DNA of 64,000 nucleotides from Solwaraspora sp. WMMD1047 (lineage in GTDB: Bacteria > Actinomycetota > Actinomycetes > Mycobacteriales > Micromonosporaceae). The stretch lies in NCBI RefSeq assembly GCF_029626155.1, contig NZ_JARUBL010000001.1, positions 620,001 through 684,000 of the forward strand, read 5' to 3'. A program made the position numbers and the translations under genes. Positions within the stretch are counted from its first letter, which is position 1. Each line of letters begins with the position of its first letter. Of this stretch, positions 50,510 through 59,560 are shown piece by piece. A model generated the notes under the pieces. That model was not told the origin of the DNA, made no database searches, and saw nothing but the letters and a program-made list of their open reading frames with translations.

Positions 50510-51841
50510 GTGACGGCCACGGAGAACCGGGGGCGCCCGGACCGGGGGTCGGTCCGGCGCCGCCTGGTCATCGACATCACCCCGCTGCGCGAGTCACCGG
50601 ACTACCGGCGACTCTGGACCGGGCACGCGATCGCCATCCTCGGCACCCAGATGACCCGGGTCGCCGTGCCCTACCAGGTCTACGTGCTCACCGACTCGAC
50701 CCTGATGGTCGGTCTGGCGAGCCTCGCGCAGCTGCTTCCGCTGATGGCCTGTTCGCTGTTCGGGGGCTCGGTAGCGGACGCCGTCGACCGCCGCAAGCTG
50801 CTGCTGGTCACCGAGGGCCTGCTCGCCGCCGTGGTCGGCGGCCTGGCCCTGCTGGCGCTGCTGGACCGACCGCCGATCTGGGCCATCTTCGTGCTGGTGG
50901 CGATCACGGCCGGGTTGTCGGCGTTGGACAGTCCGGCACGCAGCGCCTCGGTCGCGGGTCTGGTCCGCCGACAGATCCTGCCGTCCGCGTTCGCGTTGAA
51001 CCAGACCCTCACCCAGGTCGGCGCGATCGTGGGGCCGGCGATCGCGGGCGTCATCATCGCGACGCTCGGGCTGTCGATGACGTACGGCCTGAATGTGCTC
51101 TCCTTCGCGCTCTCCGTCGCGGTGCTCAGCCGGATGCGCCCGATGCCGCCCGCCCACGCGGTCACCAGGCCGGGCCTGCAGTCGGTGATCGAGGGGCTGC
51201 GGTATCTGCGGAGCAAGCGTGCGGTGATGGGGTGCTTCCTCGCCGACCTGAACGCGATGTTCTTCGGCATGCCCCGCGCGCTGTTCCCGGCGATCGCCCT
51301 CGACCAGCTCGGCGGCGACGCGGTGACCGTCGGGCTGCTGCACGCCGCCCCGGGTGCGGGTGCCCTGATCGGGGCGCTCACCTCGGGCTGGGTCAGTTCG
51401 GTGACCCGGCAGGGGCGCGCGGTGATCATTTCGATAATCGTGTGGGGGCTGGCGATCGCCGGCTTCGGCCTGTCGCACTGGCTGCCCCTGACGATCGCGC
51501 TGCTGATGGTGGCGGGCGTCGCGGACGTGGTGTCGGCGGTGTTCCGGCAGACCGTCCTGCAGCTCAGCGTCCCGGACCACCTGCGCGGACGGCTCTCCGC
51601 CGTGCACATCGGGGTGGTCACCGGGGGACCGCTGCTCGGGGACGCCCGGGCCGGGGTGACGGCGAGCGTCACCAGTCCGGCGTTCGCGATGGTCTCCGGC
51701 GGTCTGGCCAGCGCGGTCATCATGGCCTTCCTGGGCTGGCGGTTGACGGCGCTGCGCCGCTGGACACTCGCCGACGCCGACGCTGCTGGGGCCGATGCCG
51801 ATGTTGGCGCCGACGCCGGGCGTCGGGTGGGTCGGGCCTGA
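50510..51841 (+). CDS. MFS transporter (EntS-like, MFS_3)
   Basis: A 443-residue protein with about twelve helices. SPDYRRLWTGHAIAILGTQM and GGSVADAVDRRKLLLVTEGL (loop 2-3 motif) match the EntS-type MFS_3 exporters. GTG four bases after the M24 stop; same operon. It could export the product or a toxic intermediate. Confidence 0.88.
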   Translation: MTATENRGRPDRGSVRRRLVIDITPLRESPDYRRLWTGHAIAILGTQMTRVAVPYQVYVLTDSTLMVGLASLAQLLPLMACSLFGGSVADAVDRRKLLLVTEGLLAAVVGGLALLALLDRPPIWAIFVLVAITAGLSALDSPARSASVAGLVRRQILPSAFALNQTLTQVGAIVGPAIAGVIIATLGLSMTYGLNVLSFALSVAVLSRMRPMPPAHAVTRPGLQSVIEGLRYLRSKRAVMGCFLADLNAMFFGMPRALFPAIALDQLGGDAVTVGLLHAAPGAGALIGALTSGWVSSVTRQGRAVIISIIVWGLAIAGFGLSHWLPLTIALLMVAGVADVVSAVFRQTVLQLSVPDHLRGRLSAVHIGVVTGGPLLGDARAGVTASVTSPAFAMVSGGLASAVIMAFLGWRLTALRRWTLADADAAGADADVGADAGRRVGRA

Positions 51842-51882
51842 GATGGTGGCGTACGGCGCATCGAAGGGTCACCCATCGTCAA

Positions 51883-51902
51883 CTCGATTCTGTAGAATCG
51901 AG
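51883..51902. promoter_or_regulatory. 20-bp palindrome at the GntR promoter
   Basis: CTCGATTCT-GT-AGAATCGAG: nine-base perfect arms. It contains TAGAAT (51893-51898), a good -10 element for the downstream GntR gene, so binding by the regulator would block its own transcription. Confidence 0.7.
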
Positions 51903-51960
51903 GCATTCGCCGGCGTTCCGGAGGGTGCGCCGCGGTGCGAGGAGAATCGAGGGCAGGACT

Positions 51961-52644
51961 GTGGCGTTCGGGGACCACGAGGTGACGTCCTTCGCCGGGA
52001 TCTCCGGAACCGTCCACGAACGGGTTCGGGACTGGATGCGTTCGGCGATCGCCAACGGCACGCTCAAGCCCGGCTCGCGGATCGTGCAGATCGACATCGC
52101 GCGGATGCTGGGCGTCAGCCCCACCCCGGTACGCGAGGCGATGCGCGACCTGGCCGCCGAGGGTCTGATCAAGGTTCATGCCCGCAAGGTCGCCACGGTG
52201 ACCGCCATCGACGCCGACGAACTGCGCGACATCCGGCTGCTGCGCGAGACGCTGGAGGCGTTGGCCGCCCGGCTCTGCGCGGAACGGATCACCGCCCAGG
52301 AACTGGCCGAGGCCGAACGGATGCAGGAGGAGATGGAGCGCGATCCGGACCTCGGCAAGTACGTCGAGCTGAACCGGGCGTTCCACCTGCTGCTCTACCA
52401 GGCCGCCCGGTCGCCGCGGCTCACCCAGATGCTGCTGTCCCTGCGGTCGGCCACGCCGGGCATGCTCTCGGTCGCGTTCACCCGGTCGAAGGAGCGCCGG
52501 CTCGACGGCCTCGACGAGCACCGACGCTTCCTGAAGGCCTGCCGCGACCGGGACCTCGACGCGGCGGAGACGATCTTCCGGACCCACTCTTCCGTCGCCT
52601 TCGACGAGATGGAAGCCTTCCTGGAGAACCGGCCGACCGACTGA
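51961..52644 (+). CDS. GntR family regulator, FadR/FCD type
   Basis: A 227-residue regulator: winged helix GSRIVQIDIARMLGVSPTPV followed by REAMRDLAAEGLIKV, then an FCD domain whose metal/ligand residues may include RETLEAL, NRAFH and EHRRFLKACRDRD. FCD regulators sense organic acids and control catabolic operons. A palindrome covers its promoter, and a related box lies before the ABC-hydrolase operon. GTG start with AGGGCAGGA upstream. Confidence 0.87.
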   Translation: MAFGDHEVTSFAGISGTVHERVRDWMRSAIANGTLKPGSRIVQIDIARMLGVSPTPVREAMRDLAAEGLIKVHARKVATVTAIDADELRDIRLLRETLEALAARLCAERITAQELAEAERMQEEMERDPDLGKYVELNRAFHLLLYQAARSPRLTQMLLSLRSATPGMLSVAFTRSKERRLDGLDEHRRFLKACRDRDLDAAETIFRTHSSVAFDEMEAFLENRPTD

Positions 52645-52678
52645 GGCCGTACCCGCCGCGCCTGATCGGCGGCGGGCG

Positions 52679-53899
52679 GTGACCGGCGGCGCGGACCACC
52701 GGCCCCGGCTGGCCACCGCCGTCCCCGGACTGCTGGTCTTCTTCAACCCGCTCACCCAGCTCGCCTACATCCCGATCTCGGTGGGGCTGGGCCGCAGCCT
52801 CGACCTCAGCGCCGCCCAGATCGGGATCACCATCGGCGTGCACAGCGTGGCCACCGCGGCCGCCGGCGTGTTCGCCGGCCCGCTGCTCGACCTCGTCCCG
52901 GTCCGCCGGATCCTGGTGCCGGGCATGGTGGTCAACACCGTCGTGTCGGTCCTGCTCTGCCTGTACCAGAACTACGCCGTCCTCACCGTCGGGCGGCTGC
53001 TCACCGGCCTCGCCAGCGGCGCCATCGCGCTCTGCGGGCAGGCGCTGGTGGCGGACCTGACCGTCGGTGACCCGAAGGCCCGCGACCGGGGCTACTCGCT
53101 GCTGCAGACGTTCGTCAGCATGGGCGCCGCCTCGGCGCTCGCGCTGGGCGCGTTCGCGGCGGCGCTGGACCGGCCGGTCGTCGTCTTCGCGGTCGGGGCG
53201 GTCTACGCGAGCATCCTGCTCGGCGTCGTGGTGATCGCCCGGCTGGGACGGGAACGTCCGCCGGCCGCGCACGCGCCCGGCGTTCCGTTCCGGCAGCGGA
53301 TCCGGCTGACCGGGTCGGCGATCCGCGCGATGCTGCGGGAACGGCGGCGGCAGTGGCTGATCCTCTCCAGCATCGGGATCGGGATGACCATGCAGGGCAG
53401 CCACTTCGGCGTCAGCGTGCTGCTCGACCGGCTCTCCGACGACCTGAGCACGCTGGCCCGGGTCGGCATCTCGATCCTGATCCCGTGCGGCGTCTTCACC
53501 GGCAGTTTCATCAACCGGCTGTCCCTGAAGCGGATCACCCGCGAGCTGCTCTTCACCCGGCTGTACCTGGTCATTCCGCTCGCGGCCAGCGCCTACGCCG
53601 CGGTGGCCCTGGCCGGGCTGGACGTCGCGGTCGTCGCCCTGACGCTGGTTCTCCTCGGCACCTGCCTGGGCGCCCTGATGCCGCTGTCGGTGGCGATAAG
53701 CGTGCACTGGAACCCGGAGCTGCGCGCGACCGCCGCCGCCACCGAGAGCCTGTCCCGCAGCGTGGGCCAGACCACCGGTCCGATCGCGGTGGGCGCCCTG
53801 GTGGCGCTGGCGGGCGTCGGCACGGTGGGCGTGGTCGTCGTCGTCGCGACCGTGCTCGGATTCGCCGCGTCCCGCAACATCTTCAGCACCAGCACCTGA
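52679..53899 (+). CDS. MFS transporter
   Basis: A 406-residue, about twelve-helix protein. AGPLLDLVPVRRILVPGMVV holds the MFS loop motif and GRLLTGLASGAIALCGQALV the second signature. It follows the GntR gene by 34 bases and is probably co-regulated with the preceding operon. Substrate unknown. Confidence 0.85.
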   Translation: MTGGADHRPRLATAVPGLLVFFNPLTQLAYIPISVGLGRSLDLSAAQIGITIGVHSVATAAAGVFAGPLLDLVPVRRILVPGMVVNTVVSVLLCLYQNYAVLTVGRLLTGLASGAIALCGQALVADLTVGDPKARDRGYSLLQTFVSMGAASALALGAFAAALDRPVVVFAVGAVYASILLGVVVIARLGRERPPAAHAPGVPFRQRIRLTGSAIRAMLRERRRQWLILSSIGIGMTMQGSHFGVSVLLDRLSDDLSTLARVGISILIPCGVFTGSFINRLSLKRITRELLFTRLYLVIPLAASAYAAVALAGLDVAVVALTLVLLGTCLGALMPLSVAISVHWNPELRATAAATESLSRSVGQTTGPIAVGALVALAGVGTVGVVVVVATVLGFAASRNIFSTST

Positions 53900-54040
53900 C
53901 CGTCGGCGCATTCACACGCCGCCGCGGGACCCGGGCCGGCAGCAGCGCGGGGCGCGGCGGCGCGATAAGGTGGCCGCAGCGTCGCGTGTCGGTGGCAGGC
54001 CGTGTCAGACATGGAGGCGTCGGACCGAAGGGAGCACGAC

Positions 54041-54076
54041 GTGACAGTCGTCCCTTCGCTCGTCACCCGTGGGTGA
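54041..54076 (+). other. 11-codon upstream reading frame overlapping the hemerythrin start
   Basis: GTG 54041, preceded by GAAGGGAGCACGAC, opens MTVVPSLVTRG and stops at TGA 54074-54076, six bases after the hemerythrin GTG (54069), which has no ribosome site of its own. It may couple translation, or indicate that one base is missing from a longer gene. Confidence 0.4.
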
Positions 54077-54539
54077 GGGCGAGAAGTCCAGGTTGATCGC
54101 CTGGAGTCAGGAACTGCGCCGGGTCCATGGCCGGCTGCGCGAAGCGCTGGCGGTGACCCAGGACGCCGTGGCCGCCGGTGAGCCGGCCCAGGCGGCGACC
54201 AGGGAACTGCTGTTGTTCTGCCACGGGTTCTGCGCGGCGCTCACCAGCCATCACGAGGGCGAGGACCGGGACCTGTTCCCGGCGATCGCGCAGCAGCATC
54301 CGCAGCTGCGGGAGACGCTGCGCTACCTGCGGCAGGACCATTCGATGATCGGGCACCTGCTGGGCGGGCTGCAGGCCGCCGTGGACCGGGCCGCCGCACC
54401 GGAGGAGCTGGCCCGGCACCTGGCGGGCGTCGGGGCCATCATGGAGTCGCACTTCCGGTACGAGGAGCGCCAACTGCTCACCGTGCTGGAGGCCCTGGCG
54501 TTGGACGTCGACCCGGAGGTGGCGCTGGGTCACCTGTGA
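54069..54539 (+). CDS. Hemerythrin HHE-domain protein
   Basis: A 156-residue four-helix protein. Candidate iron ligands are His in LRRVHGRLREAL, His-His-Glu in TSHHEGEDRDLFPAI, His in LRQDHSMIGHLL and His/Glu in ESHFRYEERQLL. Such proteins bind O2 or NO through a diiron site or serve in redox sensing. GTG start has no ribosome site; see the overlapping short frame. Confidence 0.85.
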   Translation: MGEGEKSRLIAWSQELRRVHGRLREALAVTQDAVAAGEPAQAATRELLLFCHGFCAALTSHHEGEDRDLFPAIAQQHPQLRETLRYLRQDHSMIGHLLGGLQAAVDRAAAPEELARHLAGVGAIMESHFRYEERQLLTVLEALALDVDPEVALGHL

Positions 54540-54630
54540 CCGGCCTGCCGGGAGTCGGCCGGACGGCCGAGGCGCGGCGCCGATGCGCCTGTCATGATGT
54601 TGCGACTTCGAGTGCGGGGGAGAAGTTCGC

Positions 54631-56295
54631 ATGAGTGTCCTGACGCGTTGGTGCGCGGCGTCCGCCGGTGCGGTCCTGCTGGCCGGTCTGCTGCCGGGAG
54701 CCGCCGCCGCGGCGCCGGCCGAGCCGGTACCAACCACGACCGGGACCAGGATCAGCCGGGACGGCGCCGAGCTCGTCGTCGCGCGCCATACCTCCTCGGG
54801 TACGGCCGCACCGAAGCTGACCGCCACGGCGGCGACGTCCGCTCTGGACCTGGACCGCGACGGCATCGACGAGACCGTCGTCGGAGGCTGGTTCCACCCG
54901 GGCGGCTACGGCATCGTCGTCGACTACTCCGGGCTGCCGTACCGCGATCACATCACCGCGCCGATCACCTCGCCCACCCGGCCCAACTTCGGCGACGTGC
55001 TGACCTCCGGCGACTTCGACGCGGACGGGTACGCCGACCTCGCGGTCGCCAACGAGGGCGAGTTCACCCCGACCGGGGCCGCCTTCGGTGGCGCGGTCTG
55101 GATCCTCTACGGCGGCCCGCAGGGGATCGACCTGAGCCGGTTGCAGCACGTCAACCAGGACACCGCCGGGGTACCGGGGGAGATGGCCGAGTACGAGTTC
55201 TTCGGCTCCGGCCTGGCCGCCGGTGACCTCAACGGCGACGGCCGGGACGATCTGGCGATCGGTGCCCCCGGCGAGACCGTGAGCGGCGCCGCCAACGCCG
55301 GCTCGGTCACCGTCCTCTACGGTGGCGCGACCGGTCTGACCACCACCGGCGTTCACCTGTTGACCCAGGACACGGCCGGCGTGCCGGGCACCGCCGAGCC
55401 CAGCGACACCTTCGGTGCGGACGTCGCAATCGGCGACATGACCGGCGACGGGTACGCCGACCTGGCGGTGAGCGCGCCGTCGGAGGGTGCGGGGACCGAC
55501 GAGTTCGACGGTGGACTCGTGATGCTGCTGCGCGGCGGCCCCGGCGGGGTCACCGTCACCGGCGTGACCTCCTTCCTCGGCGACAGCCTGGGCATCTCGG
55601 CTGTCGGCGAGGGCATGGCGATCGCCGACATCGACGGCGACGGGGACGGTGACCTGGTCGCCGCCGCCCCGCGCAGCTGGGTCGGCTACCTGGCCTACGT
55701 GCCGGGTACCCCGGCCGGTCTGGACGTCGCGCGGGCCAGGGTGGTCGGCTTGGAGACCCCGGGAGTCCCCGGTGATCCGGACGACCAGGTGGTCGACGGC
55801 TGGACGTACGCGCACTTCGGGTCCAGTCTCTCCGTCGGAGACGTCACCGGCGACGGACGCGCCGACGTGCTCATCGGGGCGCTGGCCTACGACGTGGGCG
55901 AGGTGCGGGACGCGGGCGCGGTGTTCCTCATCCCCGGCACCGCCCAGGGCCTGACCGGCGCCGGCTCGGTGCTGCTGACCCAGGCACCGCCGGGCTCCGA
56001 CGGGCGCAAGCCGGTACACAGCTTCGGGCCGGCCCAGGAGGGTGACTACTTCGGCGAGGCGACCGCCATTCTCAATCTCGACGGCACCGGCCCGCTGGAC
56101 ATGCTCGCCGCCAGCGGCTTCGAGGGCGAAGGGGGAATAGCGGTGCAGATCGCTCCCCGGTTCGACGTGCCACGCCGGCCGGGCGTCGGAGGTGCGCCGA
56201 CGACCCGGACCCTCGTCGGCCTGACCCCGGTCACCTGGTGGACCGGCCCGGACGTCGGGGCGTACAGCATCGGCCATACCCTGCTGGGTCGCTGA
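54631..56295 (+). CDS. Secreted FG-GAP repeat (integrin-alpha-like) beta-propeller protein
   Basis: A 554-residue exported protein. Signal peptide: LTRWCAASAGAVLLAGLLPG, cleaved near AAA-AP. At least five FG-GAP/Ca-binding motifs: DLDRDGIDETVV, DFDADGYADLAVA, DLNGDGRDDLAIGAPGE, DMTGDGYADLAVSAP, DVTGDGRADVLIGA. The repeats build a seven-bladed Ca-binding propeller, typical of secreted adhesins or hydrolase-like proteins of Streptomyces and relatives. Ligand unknown. Confidence 0.9.
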   Translation: MSVLTRWCAASAGAVLLAGLLPGAAAAAPAEPVPTTTGTRISRDGAELVVARHTSSGTAAPKLTATAATSALDLDRDGIDETVVGGWFHPGGYGIVVDYSGLPYRDHITAPITSPTRPNFGDVLTSGDFDADGYADLAVANEGEFTPTGAAFGGAVWILYGGPQGIDLSRLQHVNQDTAGVPGEMAEYEFFGSGLAAGDLNGDGRDDLAIGAPGETVSGAANAGSVTVLYGGATGLTTTGVHLLTQDTAGVPGTAEPSDTFGADVAIGDMTGDGYADLAVSAPSEGAGTDEFDGGLVMLLRGGPGGVTVTGVTSFLGDSLGISAVGEGMAIADIDGDGDGDLVAAAPRSWVGYLAYVPGTPAGLDVARARVVGLETPGVPGDPDDQVVDGWTYAHFGSSLSVGDVTGDGRADVLIGALAYDVGEVRDAGAVFLIPGTAQGLTGAGSVLLTQAPPGSDGRKPVHSFGPAQEGDYFGEATAILNLDGTGPLDMLAASGFEGEGGIAVQIAPRFDVPRRPGVGGAPTTRTLVGLTPVTWWTGPDVGAYSIGHTLLGR

Positions 56296-56330
56296 CGGGC
56301 CGGTGGCCGCCACCCCTATCCTCTTCGGAC

Positions 56331-56447
56331 ATGGGAGCCGTCAAGCCGTGGCACGCGCTGATCCTGATGATGTGTTGTCTGCTGTCGACCGGGCTGGTGA
56401 CCGGCGGGGTGATCTGGGCCGTCATCCGGTCCCGCCGTCGTCGCTGA
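56331..56447 (+). CDS. Single-pass membrane microprotein
   Basis: A 38-residue protein: MGAVKPWHALILMMCCLLST then GLVTGGVIWAVI and RSRRRR. One helix, positive tail inside. TATCCT (56317-56322) is eight bases before the ATG and fits a leaderless promoter. The last 26 bases overlap the end of the response regulator gene on the other strand. Confidence 0.5.
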   Translation: MGAVKPWHALILMMCCLLSTGLVTGGVIWAVIRSRRRR

Positions 56448-57105
56448 GCCCGGCCGGGCCGTCGCCGCCGCGCAGGTAGGCGAGGACGGCGAGCACCCGC
56501 CGGTTGGCGTCGTCGGTCGGCGGCAGGTCCAGCTTGGCGAGGATGTTGCCGACGTGCTTGCCGACGGCCGCGTCGGTGACGGTGAGCCGCCGGGCGATCG
56601 CGGCGTTCGAGTGCCCCTCCGCGATCAACGCGAGCACGTCGCGTTCCCGGGCGGTCAGCCGGGCGAGCGGGTCGACGCGGCGGCGCAGCAGTTGGCGTAC
56701 CACCTGGGGGTCGACCACCGTGCCGCCGGCGGCGACCTGGCGCAGCGAGTCGACGAACTCGGCGATGTCGACCACCCGGTCCTTGAGCAGGTAGCCGACC
56801 CCGCGTCCGCTGCCGGAGTCGAGCAGGTCGGCGGCGTAGCGCTGCCGGACGTACTGGCTGAGCACCACCACCGGGCGTTCGGGGCGGTCGGCGCGTAGTC
56901 GTACCGCGGCCCGGAGCCCTTCGTCGGTGAAGCCCGGCGGCATCCGGATGTCGGTGACCACCAGATCCGGGTCGTGTTCGGCGACGGCGGCCAGCAGCGC
57001 CTCGGCGTCGCCGACGGCCGCCACCACCTGGAAGCCGAACCGGTTGAGCAGCCCGGCCAGGCCTTCGCGCAGCAGCATGCCGTCCTCGGCCAGTACTACC
57101 CGCAT
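56422..57105 (-). CDS. NarL/LuxR-type response regulator
   Basis: A 227-residue protein. Receiver: Glu7-Asp8 and phospho-acceptor Asp52 in DLVVTDIRMP; the switch Lys is in YLLKDRVVD. C-terminal LuxR HTH: LTARERDVLALIAEGHSNAA, IARRLTVTDAAVGKHVGNIL. It overlaps the kinase gene by ten bases, so the two are one system. Confidence 0.92.
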   Translation of the reverse strand: MRVVLAEDGMLLREGLAGLLNRFGFQVVAAVGDAEALLAAVAEHDPDLVVTDIRMPPGFTDEGLRAAVRLRADRPERPVVVLSQYVRQRYAADLLDSGSGRGVGYLLKDRVVDIAEFVDSLRQVAAGGTVVDPQVVRQLLRRRVDPLARLTARERDVLALIAEGHSNAAIARRLTVTDAAVGKHVGNILAKLDLPPTDDANRRVLAVLAYLRGGDGPAGLSDDGGTG

Positions 57106-58397
57106 GGCAACTCCAGTCGCAGCAGGGTGGGGCCGCCGGGCGGGCTGGAGAGCAGCATCCGCCCGCCGCCCGCGGCGGCCCGGTCGGCGAGCCCGGTCAG
57201 GCCGGTGCCGCCCGCCGGATCGGCGCCACCCCGGCCGTCGTCGCCGACCTCGACCACGATGGTCCCGCCCGAGCGTCGCACGGTGACCCGGGCCTCGGTG
57301 GCCCCGCTGTGCCGGACCACATTCGTGAGCGCCTCCGCGACCATGAAGTACGCGGCCACCTCGGCCGGTCGGGCGGGTGCGGCGGGCAGGTCCGTGTCGA
57401 CCTCGACGGGGATCGGCGCCCGCTCGGCCAGCTCACGCAGCGCGGTCGGCAGCCCGAGATCGCCCAGCACCTGCGGATAGATGCCATGGATCAGTTCCCG
57501 CAGCTCGTCCATCAGCTGTTTGGCCTGCTCGTGGGCGGAATCCACGCTGGCCGCGGCGGGCGAGTCGGCGGGCAGGTCGAGCCGCGCCATGCCGAGCTGC
57601 AGGGTGAGGCTGACCAGCCGCTGCTGGGCGCCGTCGTGCAGGTCCCGTTCGATGCGCCGCCGCTCGGCCTCGAAGGTGTCGGCCATCCGGGCCCGGGACC
57701 GGGTCACCTCGACCAGCTCGGTCCGCAGCCGCTCGTCGGGTGGCCGGTGCAGCAGCGCCCGGGCCAGCGCCGCGTGGCCGCCGGCGACCAGACCAACCAG
57801 ATACGGTACGGCGGGCAGCAGCGCCACGCCGGCCAGCGCCCACCAGCGCGCGGTCGCCGGGTCGTCGACCGTCACCACGCCGAGCTGGATGGCGTCCCCG
57901 GTGCCGACCAGCCACGGTGCGGCGACCAGCCCCATGATTGTCAGCACCAGGATGGCCAGCACCGCCAGCACCGCCGTGCCGACGGTGACCAGCAGCAGCG
58001 CGTACGCCAACGCCCGCCAGGTGGCCTCCTCGGTGTAGCGGGTCCGCAGCCAGGACCCGAGGCGGGCCGGCCGGTGCCCGGAGCTGACCGGCCGGTCGTC
58101 GGCGAACCGCAGCCGGGCGCGTTCGACCACGCCGAGCGGGACGGCGACCAGCGGACCGAACGCGCCGACCAGGAGCGCGCCGATCAGCACCAGCAGCGCG
58201 GTCGTGCCGAGCGACTGCTCGTTGCGGCTGTGTGGCACCAGCACGAAGAGCCACGGCAGCCCGAGCAGCGTCAGCGGCGGTCCGGCCACCCCCATCACGG
58301 GTACGGCGGTGAGCAGGTAACCGGCGGAGCGCCACGGCCAGCTACCGAGCAGGAATCGTCGGCTCCGCATGGCCTGTAGCGGGTTCTGAATGTCCAC
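57096..58397 (-). CDS. NarL-partner sensor histidine kinase (HisKA_3, DesK-like)
   Basis: A 433-residue membrane kinase. About six N-terminal helices with an SdpI/PspC-like cluster (residues about 20-215), then HisKA_3 with His254 in ERRRIERDLHDGAQQRLV, and HATPase_c with NVVRHSGATEARV (N box) and GDDGRGG (G1). Signal unknown. GTG start. Confidence 0.9.
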   Translation of the reverse strand: MDIQNPLQAMRSRRFLLGSWPWRSAGYLLTAVPVMGVAGPPLTLLGLPWLFVLVPHSRNEQSLGTTALLVLIGALLVGAFGPLVAVPLGVVERARLRFADDRPVSSGHRPARLGSWLRTRYTEEATWRALAYALLLVTVGTAVLAVLAILVLTIMGLVAAPWLVGTGDAIQLGVVTVDDPATARWWALAGVALLPAVPYLVGLVAGGHAALARALLHRPPDERLRTELVEVTRSRARMADTFEAERRRIERDLHDGAQQRLVSLTLQLGMARLDLPADSPAAASVDSAHEQAKQLMDELRELIHGIYPQVLGDLGLPTALRELAERAPIPVEVDTDLPAAPARPAEVAAYFMVAEALTNVVRHSGATEARVTVRRSGGTIVVEVGDDGRGGADPAGGTGLTGLADRAAAGGGRMLLSSPPGGPTLLRLELPCG

Positions 58398-58468
58398 GCC
58401 GGTGACGCTATGCGCGACGGTGGCCGGCTCCCAGCCGTCTGCGGCTACACCTGACGGTATGGCCAGCC

Positions 58469-58996
58469 CTACCGCGCCGCGCCGCCGCCCTGGCCCGGAC
58501 TGCCGGCGTCCGGTGGCAGCGCCTTTTCCACGGCCGCGACCAGGTCCGCGGACTCCGGCTCCACTTCAGGGCCGAACCGGGCCGCCACCGTGCCGTCCGG
58601 CGCGACGAGGAACTTCTCGAAGTTCCACCGGATGTCACCGGTGTATCCGTCGTCGTCGGGGGTGTCGACCAGCCTGCGGTAGAGCGGGTGCCGGTGGGAG
58701 CCGTTCACCTCGACCTTCTCGGTGAGCGGGAAGGTCACGCCGTAGGTGGTCGAGCAGAACTCGGCGATCTCCCCGGCGGTGCCGGGTTCCTGCCCGTGGA
58801 ACTGGTTGCAGGGCACGCCCAGCACGGTCAGCCCGCGGTCGGAGTACCGGTCGGCGAGCGCCTGGAGGCCGGCGTACTGCGGGGTCAGCCCGCACCGGGA
58901 GGCCACGTTGACGATGAGCACCGCGCGGCCACGGTACTGGGTGAGGTGTGCGGACCCGCCCGCGAGCGCGTCGATCTCGACATCGAGTACTGGCAT
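58469..58996 (-). CDS. Glutathione peroxidase-family thiol peroxidase
   Basis: A 175-residue GPx-fold protein. Catalytic Cys35 in VNVASRCGLTPQY, with Gln in CNQFHGQEPG and Trp/Asn in RWNFEKFLV completing the tetrad. In bacteria these Cys-GPx usually use thioredoxin, or mycothiol-linked partners in actinobacteria. The resolving Cys may be in FCSTTYGV. Confidence 0.92.
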   Translation of the reverse strand: MPVLDVEIDALAGGSAHLTQYRGRAVLIVNVASRCGLTPQYAGLQALADRYSDRGLTVLGVPCNQFHGQEPGTAGEIAEFCSTTYGVTFPLTEKVEVNGSHRHPLYRRLVDTPDDDGYTGDIRWNFEKFLVAPDGTVAARFGPEVEPESADLVAAVEKALPPDAGSPGQGGGAAR

Positions 58997-59052
58997 GGCT
59001 TGACGCTACCCGCGCCGCGCCCAAGAGCCGGATCGGTGGTGGAGATGGCGGC

Positions 59053-59436
59053 TTACGCGACGCAGAATTCGTTGCCTTCCGGATCGAACATCACCACATG
59101 GCCCAGGTGTGGGCCATAGGATTCTTCGTGTACGGCGGTGGCGCCGGCCGCGACGAGGTCGGCCACCTTGGCGCGGATGAGTCGCTCGCGCTCGGCCGGC
59201 TCCCACGGTGGTTCGCCGGCCACCCGGATGTCGATGTGCATCCGGTTCTTGGCGGCCTTGCCCTCGGGAACCCGCAGGAAACTGATCGCCGGTCCGGTCC
59301 CGTCCGGGTCGACGAGCGAAGCGCCGTCGGGGTCGTCGTAGCCGGGCTCGGCCACGTACCCGAGCGCGAGTGCCCAGAACGCGGCGATCCGGTGCGGGTC
59401 GGCCGCGTCGCAGCCGAGCGTCCAGTGCGTCGCCAT
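59053..59436 (-). CDS. VOC/glyoxalase-like family protein
   Basis: A 127-residue single-domain protein of the vicinal oxygen chelate fold: THWTLGCDAADPHRIAAFWA, NRMHIDIRV and HVVMFDPEGNEFCVA. Half-site chelate residues His and Glu are present, but the activity is unknown. TAGCGT lies six bases before the ATG, so the transcript may be leaderless. An 11-bp inverted repeat lies 41-73 bases upstream. Confidence 0.85.
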   Translation of the reverse strand: MATHWTLGCDAADPHRIAAFWALALGYVAEPGYDDPDGASLVDPDGTGPAISFLRVPEGKAAKNRMHIDIRVAGEPPWEPAERERLIRAKVADLVAAGATAVHEESYGPHLGHVVMFDPEGNEFCVA

Positions 59437-59476
59437 ACGAGCACGCTATACCTGTGCCGCTTCACGAGTTGAACGC

Positions 59477-59509
59477 CAGTTACCCTACCTCGGAGTTTTA
59501 GGGTAACTG
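59477..59509. repeat. Inverted repeat CAGTTACCCTA / TAGGGTAACTG
   Basis: Perfect 11-bp arms separated by 11 bases, upstream of the VOC gene and downstream of the hypothetical gene at 59561. Centre-to-centre spacing of the arms is 22 bases, suitable for a dimeric regulator. No T-run follows on either strand. Confidence 0.55.
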
Positions 59510-59560
59510 TTGTTCACCTCGTGAGCTGACCCCGGCGGTTTGCTCGCGGGCAGTCGGCCG

